A stretch of 64,000 bases of DNA from JAFTYO01 sp045611785 (GCA_045611785.1 JAZKXV010000011.1:27941-91940), one strand, 5' to 3'. Numbered from the stretch's first letter, positions 33,676-43,927 are shown. A program made the numbers and translations. Notes: generated by a model not told the origin, from the letters alone.

Positions 33676-34284
33676 TCATTTCATGTCAATATTTTTCTTT
33701 TCTAATGTGACAAAATTGCACAAGATATCTTGGTACACACTCAGTAATAAATTTTGACCATTTATATTAGGGTGGACGCCATCAAAATATAAATCACACA
33801 AATTTTTCTCATCAAAAACCTTATGCATATCTATCAATTGTACATTGTGTTTTTTTGCCAACCGATACAACCCTTTATTAAAAGCAACAATGTTACTGTT
33901 ATATATCCATTTAGGTTCATCAAGATATTTTTGATTTGGAAATCTTTCTTCAATAATCGGTAAAGCATTCTGAATTATGAATTTTTCAGATTTGTCTTTT
34001 GCAAGTTCAATAATCTGCTCATATACAGAAAGCGTCTGATGCACATTGCTGCTATCGGGCTGAGGGAAATCTTGCAAAAAATTATTAACACCAACAGCTA
34101 AAATGAGTATTTTATATTGATTATTATCATTTAAAAGTTTTGAGAATACATTTTCTACGGTTTCACCATTTTGTGCCATCTTGTTTTTGTGAACAAAACC
34201 GTTTAAACGGTCAAACCAACTGGTATCATTATTGCCGTAACCGAAAGAAATGCTATCGCCATAAACGCCTATACAATATTTCAT
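33676..34284 (-). CDS. SGNH/GDSL-family hydrolase
   Basis: The protein has 202 residues with the SGNH blocks: YGDSISFGYG with the catalytic serine at residue 11 (block I), ILAVGVNNF (block III) and DGVHPN with the catalytic Asp and His near residue 170 (block V). There is no signal peptide. Such enzymes cut esters on lipids, sugars or thioesters; the substrate is not predictable. AAGGA precedes the ATG. Confidence 0.82.
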   Translation of the reverse strand: MKYCIGVYGDSISFGYGNNDTSWFDRLNGFVHKNKMAQNGETVENVFSKLLNDNNQYKILILAVGVNNFLQDFPQPDSSNVHQTLSVYEQIIELAKDKSEKFIIQNALPIIEERFPNQKYLDEPKWIYNSNIVAFNKGLYRLAKKHNVQLIDMHKVFDEKNLCDLYFDGVHPNINGQNLLLSVYQDILCNFVTLEKKNIDMK

Positions 34285-34299
34285 TGTTTATCCTTACAT

Positions 34300-34328
34300 A
34301 AAAAACCCCCGATTTTTACAATCGGGGG
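34300..34328 (-). terminator. Terminator of the outer membrane protein gene
   Basis: CCCCCGAT pairs with ATCGGGGG around a seven-base loop; T residues follow on the minus strand. Confidence 0.88.
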
Positions 34329-34342
34329 TGAAAGTTAACATC

Positions 34343-35038
34343 TTAGAATGTATATCTTAAACCTAAGAGAACTTCATGAGAATCATAACTTCTTTTTGCA
34401 TAGTCACCAGATGTTCTGTTTTTAATTTGGCCATAATCAGTGTAACGATATCCAACTTCAACATCCATGTTGTATGTTAAGTTTACACTTACACCAGCAC
34501 CAATATTGTATGCAAAGTTATCTTCTGAACCTTTTGCATTAGCTGCATATTGAACTGATGGAACAGATACGCTTGCTTTTTCATTAATACGAGCATAACC
34601 TAAACCAAAACCAAAGTAAGGAGTAACAGAAGTTCCTGTGTCTAAATCGTAGTAAAAGTTAGCAAAAACAGTTTGAATTTTTGTTTGAATAGAATAGTTA
34701 CCGGCCATTACAGCACCTTGAGGCATATTCAAATTCCAAACACCTGTATTATGTGATTTATTTAACAAACCATATTCTAATTCTGCTCTAACTGATTGAG
34801 CCAAACCTCCGCATAATGGAACCATTACGCCAGCTGCAAATCTATAGCCAAATTGTTCATCATTTATTTCTTTATTAACAATATCTGAACGAACACTTGT
34901 TGCATAAGTATATTGGTAAGCATCATTTTGTAAGTTTACGCGAGCAAAACGAGCAGCAACATACGGATTGTATTCAGTTGCGCTAACATTAGCAGCAACT
35001 AAAGAGGCAACACCTGCCAACAATAAAATTTTTTTCAT
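34343..35038 (-). CDS. Outer membrane beta-barrel protein, opacity-like
   Basis: The protein has 231 residues with signal peptide MKKILLLAGVASLVAANVSA. The mature part alternates hydrophobic and polar residues, as in an eight-strand barrel: YVAARFARVN, RFAAGVMVPL, YFGFGLGYARIN, DVEVGYRYTDYG and the closing LLGLRYTF with a terminal Phe recognised by the BAM machinery. It belongs with the Omp25/opacity porin-like group. Strong terminator and own ribosome binding site suggest high single-gene expression. Confidence 0.85.
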   Translation of the reverse strand: MKKILLLAGVASLVAANVSATEYNPYVAARFARVNLQNDAYQYTYATSVRSDIVNKEINDEQFGYRFAAGVMVPLCGGLAQSVRAELEYGLLNKSHNTGVWNLNMPQGAVMAGNYSIQTKIQTVFANFYYDLDTGTSVTPYFGFGLGYARINEKASVSVPSVQYAANAKGSEDNFAYNIGAGVSVNLTYNMDVEVGYRYTDYGQIKNRTSGDYAKRSYDSHEVLLGLRYTF

Positions 35039-35164
35039 ATTTTTCTCTCTTTTCATTTTTTGCAAAAAATAAATTTAAATTAACATCAATGTTTTGATGT
35101 TAATAAAAAACTATATTAGCATATTCTAAAGGTCAAGCATTTATGCACAAAAATATGCAAAAAA

Positions 35165-36499
35165 TTAGTTATATATAAAACCCCGCAAATAATTATCTGT
35201 TTTTGAAATACATTTTTGAACTCTTTTTACACTATCTGATAAATTTTGTTCCTGATATATTTGAGCCGATTCAACATAATATTTAGCCGCTTCCTCAAAA
35301 TATTCTTCACTGTTGTAGATTTTTCCGCATTCATAAAATATATTAGCTATACTTTCATGTGCTTTAGACCACTCGAGCGGAAAATTTTCCATATTGTATA
35401 TCATCTGATAATTTTTATAATTTTCAATTGCAACTTTTGCTATTTCATAGCTACGATTAAAAACCGCCATCATTGAAAGATATAAGCCTAAATCTTTTTG
35501 TGTTTCAGCCCAAATTTTAGGAAACATGATTTTTGTAAACACTTTTTGCGATTCTCTTAGTTGAAAAACTGCATTTCTTAAAAATTGAATATCTGAGGTA
35601 TATTTCCAATAATCAAAATACAATTTAGATAATCTATAAGCAGTATTAGCAAAATCATACGGATATGTATGTCTGTTAAAAAACTTTTGAGCTATGGTAT
35701 AAAAATCTATCGCAAACTTACAGTTTTCATACTTATCATCACAATCAGTTTCTGTAGCTAAATGATAAACTTGCCCTAAATTAGCATAAACAAGCCCTTC
35801 TAATAAAGATCTTGAATTTTTACCGCAATAACCTATTGCATTCTTAAATATTGATGAAACTATCTTAATATCTTGTTTTGTTAAATTAAAACGAACCGAA
35901 TTAAGATATGTTAACGCCAACAAATTAAGGATGTAAGGCATACAACTTAAACTCAAATCTTTAGGCGGAGAACACTCATTTATTTGAGCCACGGTTTGTT
36001 GTAATAAAAATTTGTTTTTTTCTTTTTTAAAAACCGTTAGAATGACTGCAAAAATCAAATCAATCATTGATTGTGGCAATTTTTTCTCTTGAAAATATTC
36101 TAACGGCAAATACAAACTATTCAAAAGAGAAAAGTTCGGAACTCCCTGATCTTGATATTGATCAGCTGTTTGAAAACTCAATCTTATTCTATCTTGTTCT
36201 CTATATCCCCAAATTAAGACTTCCGTTTCTGTACGCTTTAAAATAGATTTACCTGTATCAATGAAATCAAAAAAATTACGGCTTTGTAAATCCAGAAATT
36301 TTTTATTTATGGGCTTGTCAAAATAACAAATGGACAGTTCTTTAATTTCTTTTAAATATTCTGATAAAACTTTTCCCGAATTAGTAATGCAATCGTCTTC
36401 AAATGCAACAATTGCCACACTAATTTTTTCAGCAACATATTCCGTTTGATCTAAAGATACCTTTTTATCAAATATATTTTTGAAAAAGCCTAAAGCCAT
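35165..36499 (-). CDS. Hypothetical TPR-like helical repeat protein
   Basis: The protein has 444 residues without a signal peptide. The first 170 residues form an alpha/beta-looking domain (ISVAIVAFEDDC, VLIWGYRE). The remainder reads as helical repeats rich in Ala, Tyr and Leu (YANLGQVYHLA, FANTAYRLSKLYFDYW, KAHESIANIFYECGKIY), resembling tetratricopeptide repeats. It lies five bases after the membrane protein gene at 36505, which follows rsmB, so all three are probably co-transcribed. The function is unknown. Confidence 0.62.
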   Translation of the reverse strand: MALGFFKNIFDKKVSLDQTEYVAEKISVAIVAFEDDCITNSGKVLSEYLKEIKELSICYFDKPINKKFLDLQSRNFFDFIDTGKSILKRTETEVLIWGYREQDRIRLSFQTADQYQDQGVPNFSLLNSLYLPLEYFQEKKLPQSMIDLIFAVILTVFKKEKNKFLLQQTVAQINECSPPKDLSLSCMPYILNLLALTYLNSVRFNLTKQDIKIVSSIFKNAIGYCGKNSRSLLEGLVYANLGQVYHLATETDCDDKYENCKFAIDFYTIAQKFFNRHTYPYDFANTAYRLSKLYFDYWKYTSDIQFLRNAVFQLRESQKVFTKIMFPKIWAETQKDLGLYLSMMAVFNRSYEIAKVAIENYKNYQMIYNMENFPLEWSKAHESIANIFYECGKIYNSEEYFEEAAKYYVESAQIYQEQNLSDSVKRVQKCISKTDNYLRGFIYN

Positions 36500-36504
36500 A
36501 TTGT

Positions 36505-37572
36505 TTATTTTCCTTTTTTAAAAGAACCGGCTATGGTTTTAAAGCCATCTTTTATACCATTTATAAATTCTTCGTTTGTTTCTTTCAAGCTTAAATCAGG
36601 CTCAGAAGCACGATAAAGCATATTAAGCAACCATAAATCCACTATTAAAGTAAACAGTGGTACAGAAAATGCATTTGGTGAATATATTTGAAAGCATGCA
36701 AAAATTAAATTTATTACGGCAATTTTTGAAACAGCAACCAAAATAGCATCGACGCTTATATCTCTTGTATAGCTCAAAAAGTATGCTGTATTATTATAAA
36801 ATTCCGGTTCTTTATTGCGAAATATATAACATCTGACAATAACCCACAAAATTTCTGCAACCAAATACGCCAACAATATCAACATTGAAGAACCGGCCAT
36901 TTCAAATGAGTTATAAAGGAAAAAGCAAGCTAATAAAAAAGCTGCACTGGAACAAGCTCCATCTGTTAATGCAATTTCACTCGGATACCAATTGTATCTT
37001 AAAAATCCAATCCAAACACCTGCAATTAGTACTGCTATACAACCAAACAGCAAGGGAGCTCCGCCCAATGCAGAAACAAAAGTTGTTCCGAGCAAACCGG
37101 TTAATACAAAAATTCCGAAAACGGCAGACATACCGTTTAAGATTTTAGCAAAAAAAGTTACCGATAAAATACTTGCAAATACAATCAGTCTGTCTGCAAT
37201 AAACGGCACTTTATTTTCAAATATTAAAACATCTGATGGTATCATATACGCAACCACCGCTGAAGACACCACCATACCGATATAAAACAGTGCATTTAAT
37301 TCGAGCAAAAACAACACATACAATACTGCCGCCAATATAAACGGTACAGCAATATAACTATAACCCAAACTAACAATACTATCCTTAAAGTCAGGCAACA
37401 TAAAATAAGCAACGGAAGCCATTGCATAACCAAGCAACCACATATAAATCCATGGATCATTTTTTAAACTATAGTTTTGACTTTTATGTTTAACAATATA
37501 AATAAATATAGGCAATGAAACTAAAAACCCTAGTATAATTAATCCGAGAAAATATATTGTTTGAATAATCAT
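36505..37572 (-). CDS. Polytopic membrane protein, unknown
   Basis: The protein has 355 residues with about ten hydrophobic helices starting at residues 5-27. No transporter or enzyme motif is recognised. A short cytoplasmic tail ends in SFKKGK. It lies 17 bases after rsmB and five before the TPR-like gene on the same strand, so its partner is probably the TPR-like protein. Confidence 0.62.
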   Translation of the reverse strand: MIIQTIYFLGLIILGFLVSLPIFIYIVKHKSQNYSLKNDPWIYMWLLGYAMASVAYFMLPDFKDSIVSLGYSYIAVPFILAAVLYVLFLLELNALFYIGMVVSSAVVAYMIPSDVLIFENKVPFIADRLIVFASILSVTFFAKILNGMSAVFGIFVLTGLLGTTFVSALGGAPLLFGCIAVLIAGVWIGFLRYNWYPSEIALTDGACSSAAFLLACFFLYNSFEMAGSSMLILLAYLVAEILWVIVRCYIFRNKEPEFYNNTAYFLSYTRDISVDAILVAVSKIAVINLIFACFQIYSPNAFSVPLFTLIVDLWLLNMLYRASEPDLSLKETNEEFINGIKDGFKTIAGSFKKGK

Positions 37573-37589
37573 TGTTTGTCTCCTAAGGT

Positions 37590-38864
37590 TTAATCTTTAA
37601 TCAAACATGCGGCAAAAAAGCTATCCATACCGCCGAAATTATTTTCATAATATGATAAAGTTCTTAAAACACCGTTATCAATTATCTTTTCGGATAACTT
37701 TTTTCCATCGTACATGTTTATCTTATTAATATCAGCGTTTAATAATTTGACGCAAGAATATTCTGTTAAAAAATTTTCAATAACCTTCTCACCTTCATGC
37801 TTAGAAATTGAACAAGTACAATATAATACAACACCGCCGCTTTTTACAGAAACAATAGCTTGTTTGAGCATTTCTTTTTGTATTTTTGTTTGTTTTTTAA
37901 CATCATCAAGTGCTTTTAAATGTAACACTTCAGGATGTTTTCTATATATTCCCGTAGCAGAACAAGGAGCATCTAAAACAATAACATCATATAAATCCAC
38001 ATGGTTTCTTAAAAATTGCATACCATCTTCTACAAAAGTTTCAAGATTATCTCCCAACTTCAACCTGTTTATATTTTGTTTTAATTTTTCCATACGAGAT
38101 GCATCAATATCTACAGCCGTTACAAATGCTTCTTTATTTAACAGCTGTGCGGTTTTCCCTCCGGGTGCTGCGCATAAATCAAGCACTTTTTTGTTTTTAA
38201 TGTCACCAAGTAACATTATCGGCAAAGATGCTGATAAGTCTTGTACCCACCAAGCACCGTCTTCGTATCCTTTTAACTCTGAGATTTTCGATTTTGCATC
38301 AAATATACGCACCGTACCATTTGCAAACAGTGTTCCATTTAATTCTTTTGCCCAAAAAGCATGATTTTCTTTTATGGTTAAATCAAGAGGTGCCTCATCT
38401 AGAACTGATTCTTTAATTTGTTTTATTTGTTCTGCAGAATAGTCTTCTTGCAATATCTTATAAAAACCTTTAGGCAAATCACAATTAACCATCAAGTTTG
38501 TCTTTTGAGCTACAAATTTACGCAAAACAGCATTAATCATATTAGCGCCATATTTATTATTTTTTTTCTTAGCAATATTAACATATTCATTTATAACTGC
38601 ATAATCTGGCGAATTTAAAAACATAATTTCAGCCATTGCAGCCAATAAAATATATTTCAACACTACGTTTTTATGCTGAATTTTGTTCGTTACAAACTGC
38701 TTAATGCTTTTTTCTAAAAAAACCAAATTTCTAAGCACGCTTAGTATTAGTTTATTACAAAATGCAAGATTTTTTTCCTGTATTTTAGATTTAACAGTAT
38801 TATAAAACATCTTTTGTTCTATAATGGTTTCTAAAATTTCAACACACTCAATACGTTCTGCCAT
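37590..38864 (-). CDS. rsmB: 16S rRNA m5C967 methyltransferase RsmB
   Basis: The protein has 424 residues: a NusB-like N-terminal RNA-binding domain (about 1-130) and a methyltransferase domain with the AdoMet motif VLDLCAAPGGKTAQL, motif IV DAPCSATG and the catalytic cysteine in YCTCSISKHEGE. It methylates C967 of 16S rRNA. Two genes of unknown function follow on the same strand with very short gaps. Confidence 0.93.
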   Translation of the reverse strand: MAERIECVEILETIIEQKMFYNTVKSKIQEKNLAFCNKLILSVLRNLVFLEKSIKQFVTNKIQHKNVVLKYILLAAMAEIMFLNSPDYAVINEYVNIAKKKNNKYGANMINAVLRKFVAQKTNLMVNCDLPKGFYKILQEDYSAEQIKQIKESVLDEAPLDLTIKENHAFWAKELNGTLFANGTVRIFDAKSKISELKGYEDGAWWVQDLSASLPIMLLGDIKNKKVLDLCAAPGGKTAQLLNKEAFVTAVDIDASRMEKLKQNINRLKLGDNLETFVEDGMQFLRNHVDLYDVIVLDAPCSATGIYRKHPEVLHLKALDDVKKQTKIQKEMLKQAIVSVKSGGVVLYCTCSISKHEGEKVIENFLTEYSCVKLLNADINKINMYDGKKLSEKIIDNGVLRTLSYYENNFGGMDSFFAACLIKD

Positions 38865-39020
38865 CTCTTAACCTTTCACGGTTATGTTAATCATATCAGC
38901 CAATTTTTTTCAAGAAAAAATTTTCATCGTAATATGGTGCAAAACAACATAAATTGAGCTTGTCTTTTTCCTCTTTTGTGATAATTTATATTAGATTGAA
39001 TTTAATTGGAGAAATATGAA

Positions 39021-41477
39021 ATGAATGGCAACGCACGTTATAACGGTCACCAAACTTTTGAAGAATGGCAAAATCAATGGAAATTAGAAGACAGATACAA
39101 TTTTAGAACTGTTGAAGAAAAATGGCAAAAAATTTGGGAAGATGAAAAAGTCTACAAAGTTACAGAAGATAAAACAAAAGAAAAATTTTATGCCCTTGTT
39201 GAGTTTCCTTTTCCTTCAGGTGCCGGTTTACACGTAGGACATCCTCGTTCATACGTTGCGTTAGATACTATTGCCAGAAAAAAGCGTATGCAAGGATACA
39301 ATGTTTTATATCCGATGGGCTTTGACGCATTTGGCTTACCTGCCGAAAACTATGCTATAAAAACAGGTGTTCATCCCGCTGTTTCAACACAAGCAAACAT
39401 TGCAAACTTTACTCGCCAATTAAAATCTATCGGCTTGAGTTTTGACTGGGACAGATGTATAGATACTTCTTCTCCTGAATATTATAAATGGACACAATGG
39501 ATGTTTATCCAATTATACAAAAAAGGTTTAGCTTATAAAAATAAAATGGCTATTAACTGGTGTCCTGATTGTAAAGTAGGTCTCGCAAACGAAGAGGTTA
39601 TTAACGGTTGCTGTGAAAGATGCGGTGCACAAGTAGTAAGAAAAGATAAAGAGCAATGGGTAATTGCAATTACAAAATATGCCGACAGACTTATTGATGA
39701 TTTAAGCGATGTTGACTTTATTGATAGAGTAAAAGCTCAACAAGTAAACTGGATTGGTCGTTCTGAAGGTGCTGAACTTGATTTTGAATTCGGTCAAGAT
39801 AAATTAAAAGTATTTACAACTCGTCCTGATACAGCATTCGGTGTTACATATATGGTTTTAGCACCTGAACATGAATTTGTTCAAAAATATATGGATAAAT
39901 TTGAAAATCCGGAAGAAATTCAACAATATGTTGCCGAAACCGCAAAAAAATCTGATTTACAACGTACTGCTGACGATTCAAAAACAGGTGTTGAATTAAA
40001 AGGTATAAAAGCAAAAAATCCATTTAACGGAAATATGATACCTGTATTTATTTCAGATTACGTTTTAACAGGCTATGGTACCGGAGCCATTATGGCTGTT
40101 CCGGCTCACGACCAGCGTGACTATGATTTTGCAAAAGCCTTTGACTTGCCAATTATTCAAGTTTTAGAAGGTGGCGATATTTCTGAAAAAGCTTATGAAG
40201 AAGATGGTTTACACATAAATTCTGAGTTTCTAAACGGATTAAATAAAGAAGATGGTATGAAAAAAGCAATTGATTTTGCTGTTCAAAACGGTTTTGGTCA
40301 AGCAAAAATCAATTTCAAATTAAGAGACTGGGTATTTTCACGACAACGTTATTGGGGTGAACCAATTCCTATGGTATATTGCAAACATTGCGGATGGCAA
40401 CCATTAAAAGAAGAAGATTTACCTCTTACATTACCGGAAATATCTGATTATTTACCAAACGATGAAGGAGATTCTCCATTAGCAAAAGCAACTGACTGGG
40501 TAAACACAAAATGTCCTAAATGTGGTGCAAATGCTAGAAGAGAAACAGACGTAATGCCAAACTGGGCAGGTTCTTCATGGTACTTCTTACGTTATTGTGA
40601 CCCTCACAACGATAAAGAGTTTGCTTCAAAAGAAGCTTTAGAATATTGGATGAACGTAGACTGGTATAATGGCGGTATGGAACACACAACATTACACTTA
40701 TTATACTCTCGTTTCTGGCATAAATTTTTATATGACTGCGGATATGTTCCGACCAAAGAACCATATAATAAACGTACATCGCACGGCATGATTTTGGCTG
40801 AAAACGGTGAGAAAATGTCAAAATCTCGCGGCAACGTTATTAATCCTGATGACATCATTAACAATTACGGATCTGACACTTTCCGCTTATATGAAATGTT
40901 TATCGGTCCTTTTGATCAAGTTGCAATGTGGTCTGATGACAGTTTAATGGGTGTGTATCGTTTTATCGGAAAAATCTTCAATTTGTTTAAGAAAGTATAT
41001 AAACAAGAAGCCGATGTAAAAGATTTACGTGCAATGCACAAATGCATAATTGAAGTAACCGAGCGTATTGATCAAATGAAGTTTAATACTGCTGTTTCTT
41101 CTTTAATGAGCTATGTAAATTATATGTCTTCATTAGATAAAATTCCAAACATTTTATATGAAAACTTATTAAAATTATTAAGTCCTTTCGTTCCTCACAT
41201 TGCAGAAGAAATGTGGGCACGCATGGGTTATGACAGCTTAATTGTTACTCAGCCTTGGCCAGTAGGCGATAAAGCCCTCGCACAAGATGATGTTGTTACC
41301 ATTGCTGTTCAACTTTGCGGTAAAATGCGCGGAACAATTGAAGTAGCAAAGGACAGCGATGATGAAGATGTCAAAAAAGCTGCTCTTGCATTAGAAAATG
41401 TTGCAAGACAAGTTGAAGGCAAAGAAATTAAAAAAATAATTGTTGTTAAAAATAGGATTGTGAACATTGTTGCATAA
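39021..41477 (+). CDS. leuS: Leucine--tRNA ligase
   Basis: The protein has 818 residues and is a class I synthetase with the HIGH motif as HVGHPRSY, the editing domain (TRPDTAFGVTYMVL and GTGAIMAVPAHDQRD) and the KMSKS motif MSKSRGN. A CPDC-CERC zinc-like pair lies near the middle. GGAG nine bases before the ATG at 39021 fixes the start; the upstream in-frame TTG at 39006 is less likely. It has about 25 extra residues before the usual RTVEEKWQ opening. It leads the leuS-lptE-holA operon that is common in proteobacteria. Confidence 0.96.
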   Translation: MNGNARYNGHQTFEEWQNQWKLEDRYNFRTVEEKWQKIWEDEKVYKVTEDKTKEKFYALVEFPFPSGAGLHVGHPRSYVALDTIARKKRMQGYNVLYPMGFDAFGLPAENYAIKTGVHPAVSTQANIANFTRQLKSIGLSFDWDRCIDTSSPEYYKWTQWMFIQLYKKGLAYKNKMAINWCPDCKVGLANEEVINGCCERCGAQVVRKDKEQWVIAITKYADRLIDDLSDVDFIDRVKAQQVNWIGRSEGAELDFEFGQDKLKVFTTRPDTAFGVTYMVLAPEHEFVQKYMDKFENPEEIQQYVAETAKKSDLQRTADDSKTGVELKGIKAKNPFNGNMIPVFISDYVLTGYGTGAIMAVPAHDQRDYDFAKAFDLPIIQVLEGGDISEKAYEEDGLHINSEFLNGLNKEDGMKKAIDFAVQNGFGQAKINFKLRDWVFSRQRYWGEPIPMVYCKHCGWQPLKEEDLPLTLPEISDYLPNDEGDSPLAKATDWVNTKCPKCGANARRETDVMPNWAGSSWYFLRYCDPHNDKEFASKEALEYWMNVDWYNGGMEHTTLHLLYSRFWHKFLYDCGYVPTKEPYNKRTSHGMILAENGEKMSKSRGNVINPDDIINNYGSDTFRLYEMFIGPFDQVAMWSDDSLMGVYRFIGKIFNLFKKVYKQEADVKDLRAMHKCIIEVTERIDQMKFNTAVSSLMSYVNYMSSLDKIPNILYENLLKLLSPFVPHIAEEMWARMGYDSLIVTQPWPVGDKALAQDDVVTIAVQLCGKMRGTIEVAKDSDDEDVKKAALALENVARQVEGKEIKKIIVVKNRIVNIVA

Positions 41478-42036
41478 ACTTAAAAACATTGCTGTACTTT
41501 TTACGTTGCTCTTATGTGTAATGGCTTGCGGATTCGAGCCATTATATGTAGAGCGTAAATCTGATGAAAAATGGTATTATAAAGGCGAGTTTGATACTTC
41601 AATATCTGAAGAACTTTCGCAAATTAAAGTCGAACTGATTGCCGATAGAATTGGACAACTTATTCGTAATGATTTGTTGGATAACTTAACTCCTAAAGGT
41701 ATACCGACTAACCCAAAATACAGATTGGAAGTGTTTGATATTAAAAAAGATGTAACCGAACAAGCAATGCGAGATGACATTACTGCAACCCGCGAAAGAG
41801 TTCGTTACACAATTAATTATCGCCTATTAAACATTGCTGATAATCAAGAATTGGTTAGTGGAAACTCAATTGCCTATTTAGGTTATGATATTTTAGCTAA
41901 TCCTTATTCAACAACTTTTGCCCAAAAGAAAATAGAAAAAGATGCTGCTAAAATCATTGCAAACGATATCTCCCTTCGTATGGGCGCATATTTTCATTCA
42001 AGCTTAACCAAACGCGGTAATCCGAATGAATTTTAA
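41467..42036 (+). CDS. lptE: LPS-assembly lipoprotein LptE
   Basis: The protein has 189 residues with a lipoprotein signal ending VMACGFEPLY, the hallmark LptE opening (CGFxPLY). LptE plugs the LptD barrel that inserts lipopolysaccharide in the outer membrane. The start is TTG at 41467 or 41470, overlapping the end of leuS, and its end overlaps holA by 11 bases, so translation is coupled throughout. Sequence after residue 30 is poorly conserved, as usual. Confidence 0.85.
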   Translation: MLHKLKNIAVLFTLLLCVMACGFEPLYVERKSDEKWYYKGEFDTSISEELSQIKVELIADRIGQLIRNDLLDNLTPKGIPTNPKYRLEVFDIKKDVTEQAMRDDITATRERVRYTINYRLLNIADNQELVSGNSIAYLGYDILANPYSTTFAQKKIEKDAAKIIANDISLRMGAYFHSSLTKRGNPNEF

Positions 42037-43054
42037 AGATGTCGACATAGCAAAATATTTAAAAAATCCCGATTCGGGAATAAAATGTATTATAATTTTC
42101 GGAACAAACGAAGGAAAAGTTGCTGATTACTGTTCTCAATTTGCAAAAACCGTATGTCCCGATTTAAATGATGCTTTTAGAGTTGTTAATATCAATATTG
42201 ATATTTTAAATAAAGATGTCGGCATTTTATTTGGTGAATATAATGCCCAATCTTTACTTGGTGGCAGAAGGGTTGTAATCGTCAAAGATGCTTCTGATAC
42301 TCTTACAAAGCACTTAAAAATCTTATTTGATGAAAACAAGTCAGACACTTTATTGATTTTAACATCAACATCCTTAAACACAAAATCATCTTTAATCAGT
42401 TTAGGAAAAGATAGAGACGATTTTGCTGTGATAAGCTGTTATGAAGATAGAGAAAGAGATATAAAATCTTTTGTAAGAGAATATTTAATTAAAAATCAAA
42501 TTACCATTTCCGAAGAAGCTTCAGATTTATTATGTATGCGCTTATCAAATGATAAAAAAGCAAATTTAAGCGAAATGGATAAACTTATTACCTATTTGGG
42601 CAGCAAAAGAAACATTGACATTTCTGATGTAAAATGCGCTATAAGCGATACTTCCAGCTCTTCAATAGAAGACCTATGTTATTTTATAGGTTTAGGCCAA
42701 ACCGATAAAGCCATAGATTCGTATCGAGAACTTTTACATGAAGGAACAGAATCTGTTAGTATTGTAAGAAGCATCAGTAATCATTTTCTTAATTTATTAT
42801 CATACGCATATAGCTATGAACAAAATAAAAAAATAGAAGATATTATATCATCTGTCAGACCCCCTGTAATGTTTTACAGAAAAGACAATTTAAGAGCACA
42901 AATCAGCATATGGAAAAAAAGTTCGGTTTTAGATGCTCTCGCATTATTATATCAATGCGAAAGAGACTGCAAAACGACAAACTTCCCATCCCAAGAAATT
43001 TTGAGCTATACAATAATGCAGCTATGCTCTGCTTCTAAAAAACTCAGACGCTAA
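42026..43054 (+). CDS. holA: DNA polymerase III subunit delta
   Basis: The protein has 342 residues with the family layout: an alpha/beta domain opening with IIIFGTNEGKVADYC, SLLGGRRVVIVKDA, and the C-terminal collar with ISNHFLNLLSYAY and RAQISIWKKSSVLDAL. The delta subunit opens the sliding clamp in the clamp loader. Position after lptE supports the call. Its stop codon (TAA, 43052-43054) directly abuts the stop of the convergent apt gene. Confidence 0.88.
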   Translation: MNFKDVDIAKYLKNPDSGIKCIIIFGTNEGKVADYCSQFAKTVCPDLNDAFRVVNINIDILNKDVGILFGEYNAQSLLGGRRVVIVKDASDTLTKHLKILFDENKSDTLLILTSTSLNTKSSLISLGKDRDDFAVISCYEDRERDIKSFVREYLIKNQITISEEASDLLCMRLSNDKKANLSEMDKLITYLGSKRNIDISDVKCAISDTSSSSIEDLCYFIGLGQTDKAIDSYRELLHEGTESVSIVRSISNHFLNLLSYAYSYEQNKKIEDIISSVRPPVMFYRKDNLRAQISIWKKSSVLDALALLYQCERDCKTTNFPSQEILSYTIMQLCSASKKLRR

Positions 43055-43573
43055 TTAAACGTTGAGTAAAGAAAAACACTCTACATCTTCCGGTAGTTTT
43101 TGTCTTCCGTTTAGTTCATCTAACTCGACCACAAACGCAAAAGCTTTTGTTTTTCCGCCCAGCTTTGTAACCAACGAATGGGCTGCACCGATGGTTCCGC
43201 CTGTAGCAAGTAAATCATCTATTATCAAAACTTTCTTACCCGGTTCAATAGCGTCTTTATGAATTTCAAGTACGTCTTTTCCATACTCTAAACCATATTC
43301 GACTCTTTCAACTTCTGCTGGCAATTTACCTGGTTTTCTGACAACGACCAATCCGCATCCTAATTTATAAGCAAGCGGGGCACCAAATAAATATCCTCTC
43401 GATTCGATACCGACAACATAATCAATCTCATAACTCTTAAACTTTTCATAAAGCAAATCAACAACCTCAGCAAAAGCTTGTTTATCTTTTAACAGAGTCG
43501 TTATATCTTGAAACATAATACCCTCTTTCGGAAAGTCAGGAATTACGCGAATTTTATGCTGAAACATTGTCAT
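43055..43573 (-). CDS. apt: Adenine phosphoribosyltransferase
   Basis: The protein has 172 residues with FPKEGIMFQDITTLL, GIESRGYLFGAPLAYKLG, the adenine loop RKPGKLPAEVERVEYGLEYG and the PRPP-binding motif VLIIDDLLATGGT. It salvages adenine to AMP. GGAGG lies seven bases before the ATG. It converges with holA without a base between the stops, so no terminator separates them. Confidence 0.95.
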   Translation of the reverse strand: MTMFQHKIRVIPDFPKEGIMFQDITTLLKDKQAFAEVVDLLYEKFKSYEIDYVVGIESRGYLFGAPLAYKLGCGLVVVRKPGKLPAEVERVEYGLEYGKDVLEIHKDAIEPGKKVLIIDDLLATGGTIGAAHSLVTKLGGKTKAFAFVVELDELNGRQKLPEDVECFSLLNV

Positions 43574-43684
43574 TTATAGTCCTCCAAATAAAATTTTTTA
43601 TAAAATATAGCAAATATATTAAAATTTTCAAAAAATAAGTATTGCATTTTAAAAAAAATATGTTTATAAGGTTGTCTAGGTTAT

Positions 43685-43771
43685 GCGCTTGTGGCGGAAC
43701 AGGTAGACGCTGCAGACTTAAAATCTGTTGGGAGCAATCCCGTGCCGGTTCGATTCCGGCCTAGCGCACCA
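43685..43771 (+). tRNA. tRNA-Leu (TAA)
   Basis: An 87-base class II tRNA with anticodon loop CTTAAAA (anticodon TAA), a long variable arm (TGGGAGCAATCCCG), T arm GGTTCGATTCC and encoded CCA. The acceptor stem GCGCTTG/CTAGCGC has one T-T mismatch. TTGCAT, 17 bases, TATAAG lies upstream as promoter. Confidence 0.94.
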
Positions 43772-43779
43772 ATAAGAAA

Positions 43780-43806
43780 GCTCACCTTTGAGGTGAGTTT
43801 TTTTTA
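43780..43806 (+). terminator. Terminator after tRNA-Leu
   Basis: CTCACCT pairs with AGGTGAG around a TTG loop, followed by eight or more T. Confidence 0.85.
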
Positions 43807-43898
43807 TTTATATCACTAATATTTTAATGTTCGATAGTTCTCCTTACCCAAAAGCATTTTCATTATCTATCTAAAACCTTTCTTTATTTCTTAAAAAC

Positions 43899-43927
43899 TA
43901 GACAATATTTCAACTATATTGTATAAT
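43899..43927 (+). promoter_or_regulatory. Promoter of the leader peptide and dipeptidase genes
   Basis: TAGACA (43899-43904), 17 bases, then a perfect TATAAT (43922-43927). Transcription would begin near 43934, leaving about 30 bases before the leader ATG at 43964. Confidence 0.6.
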
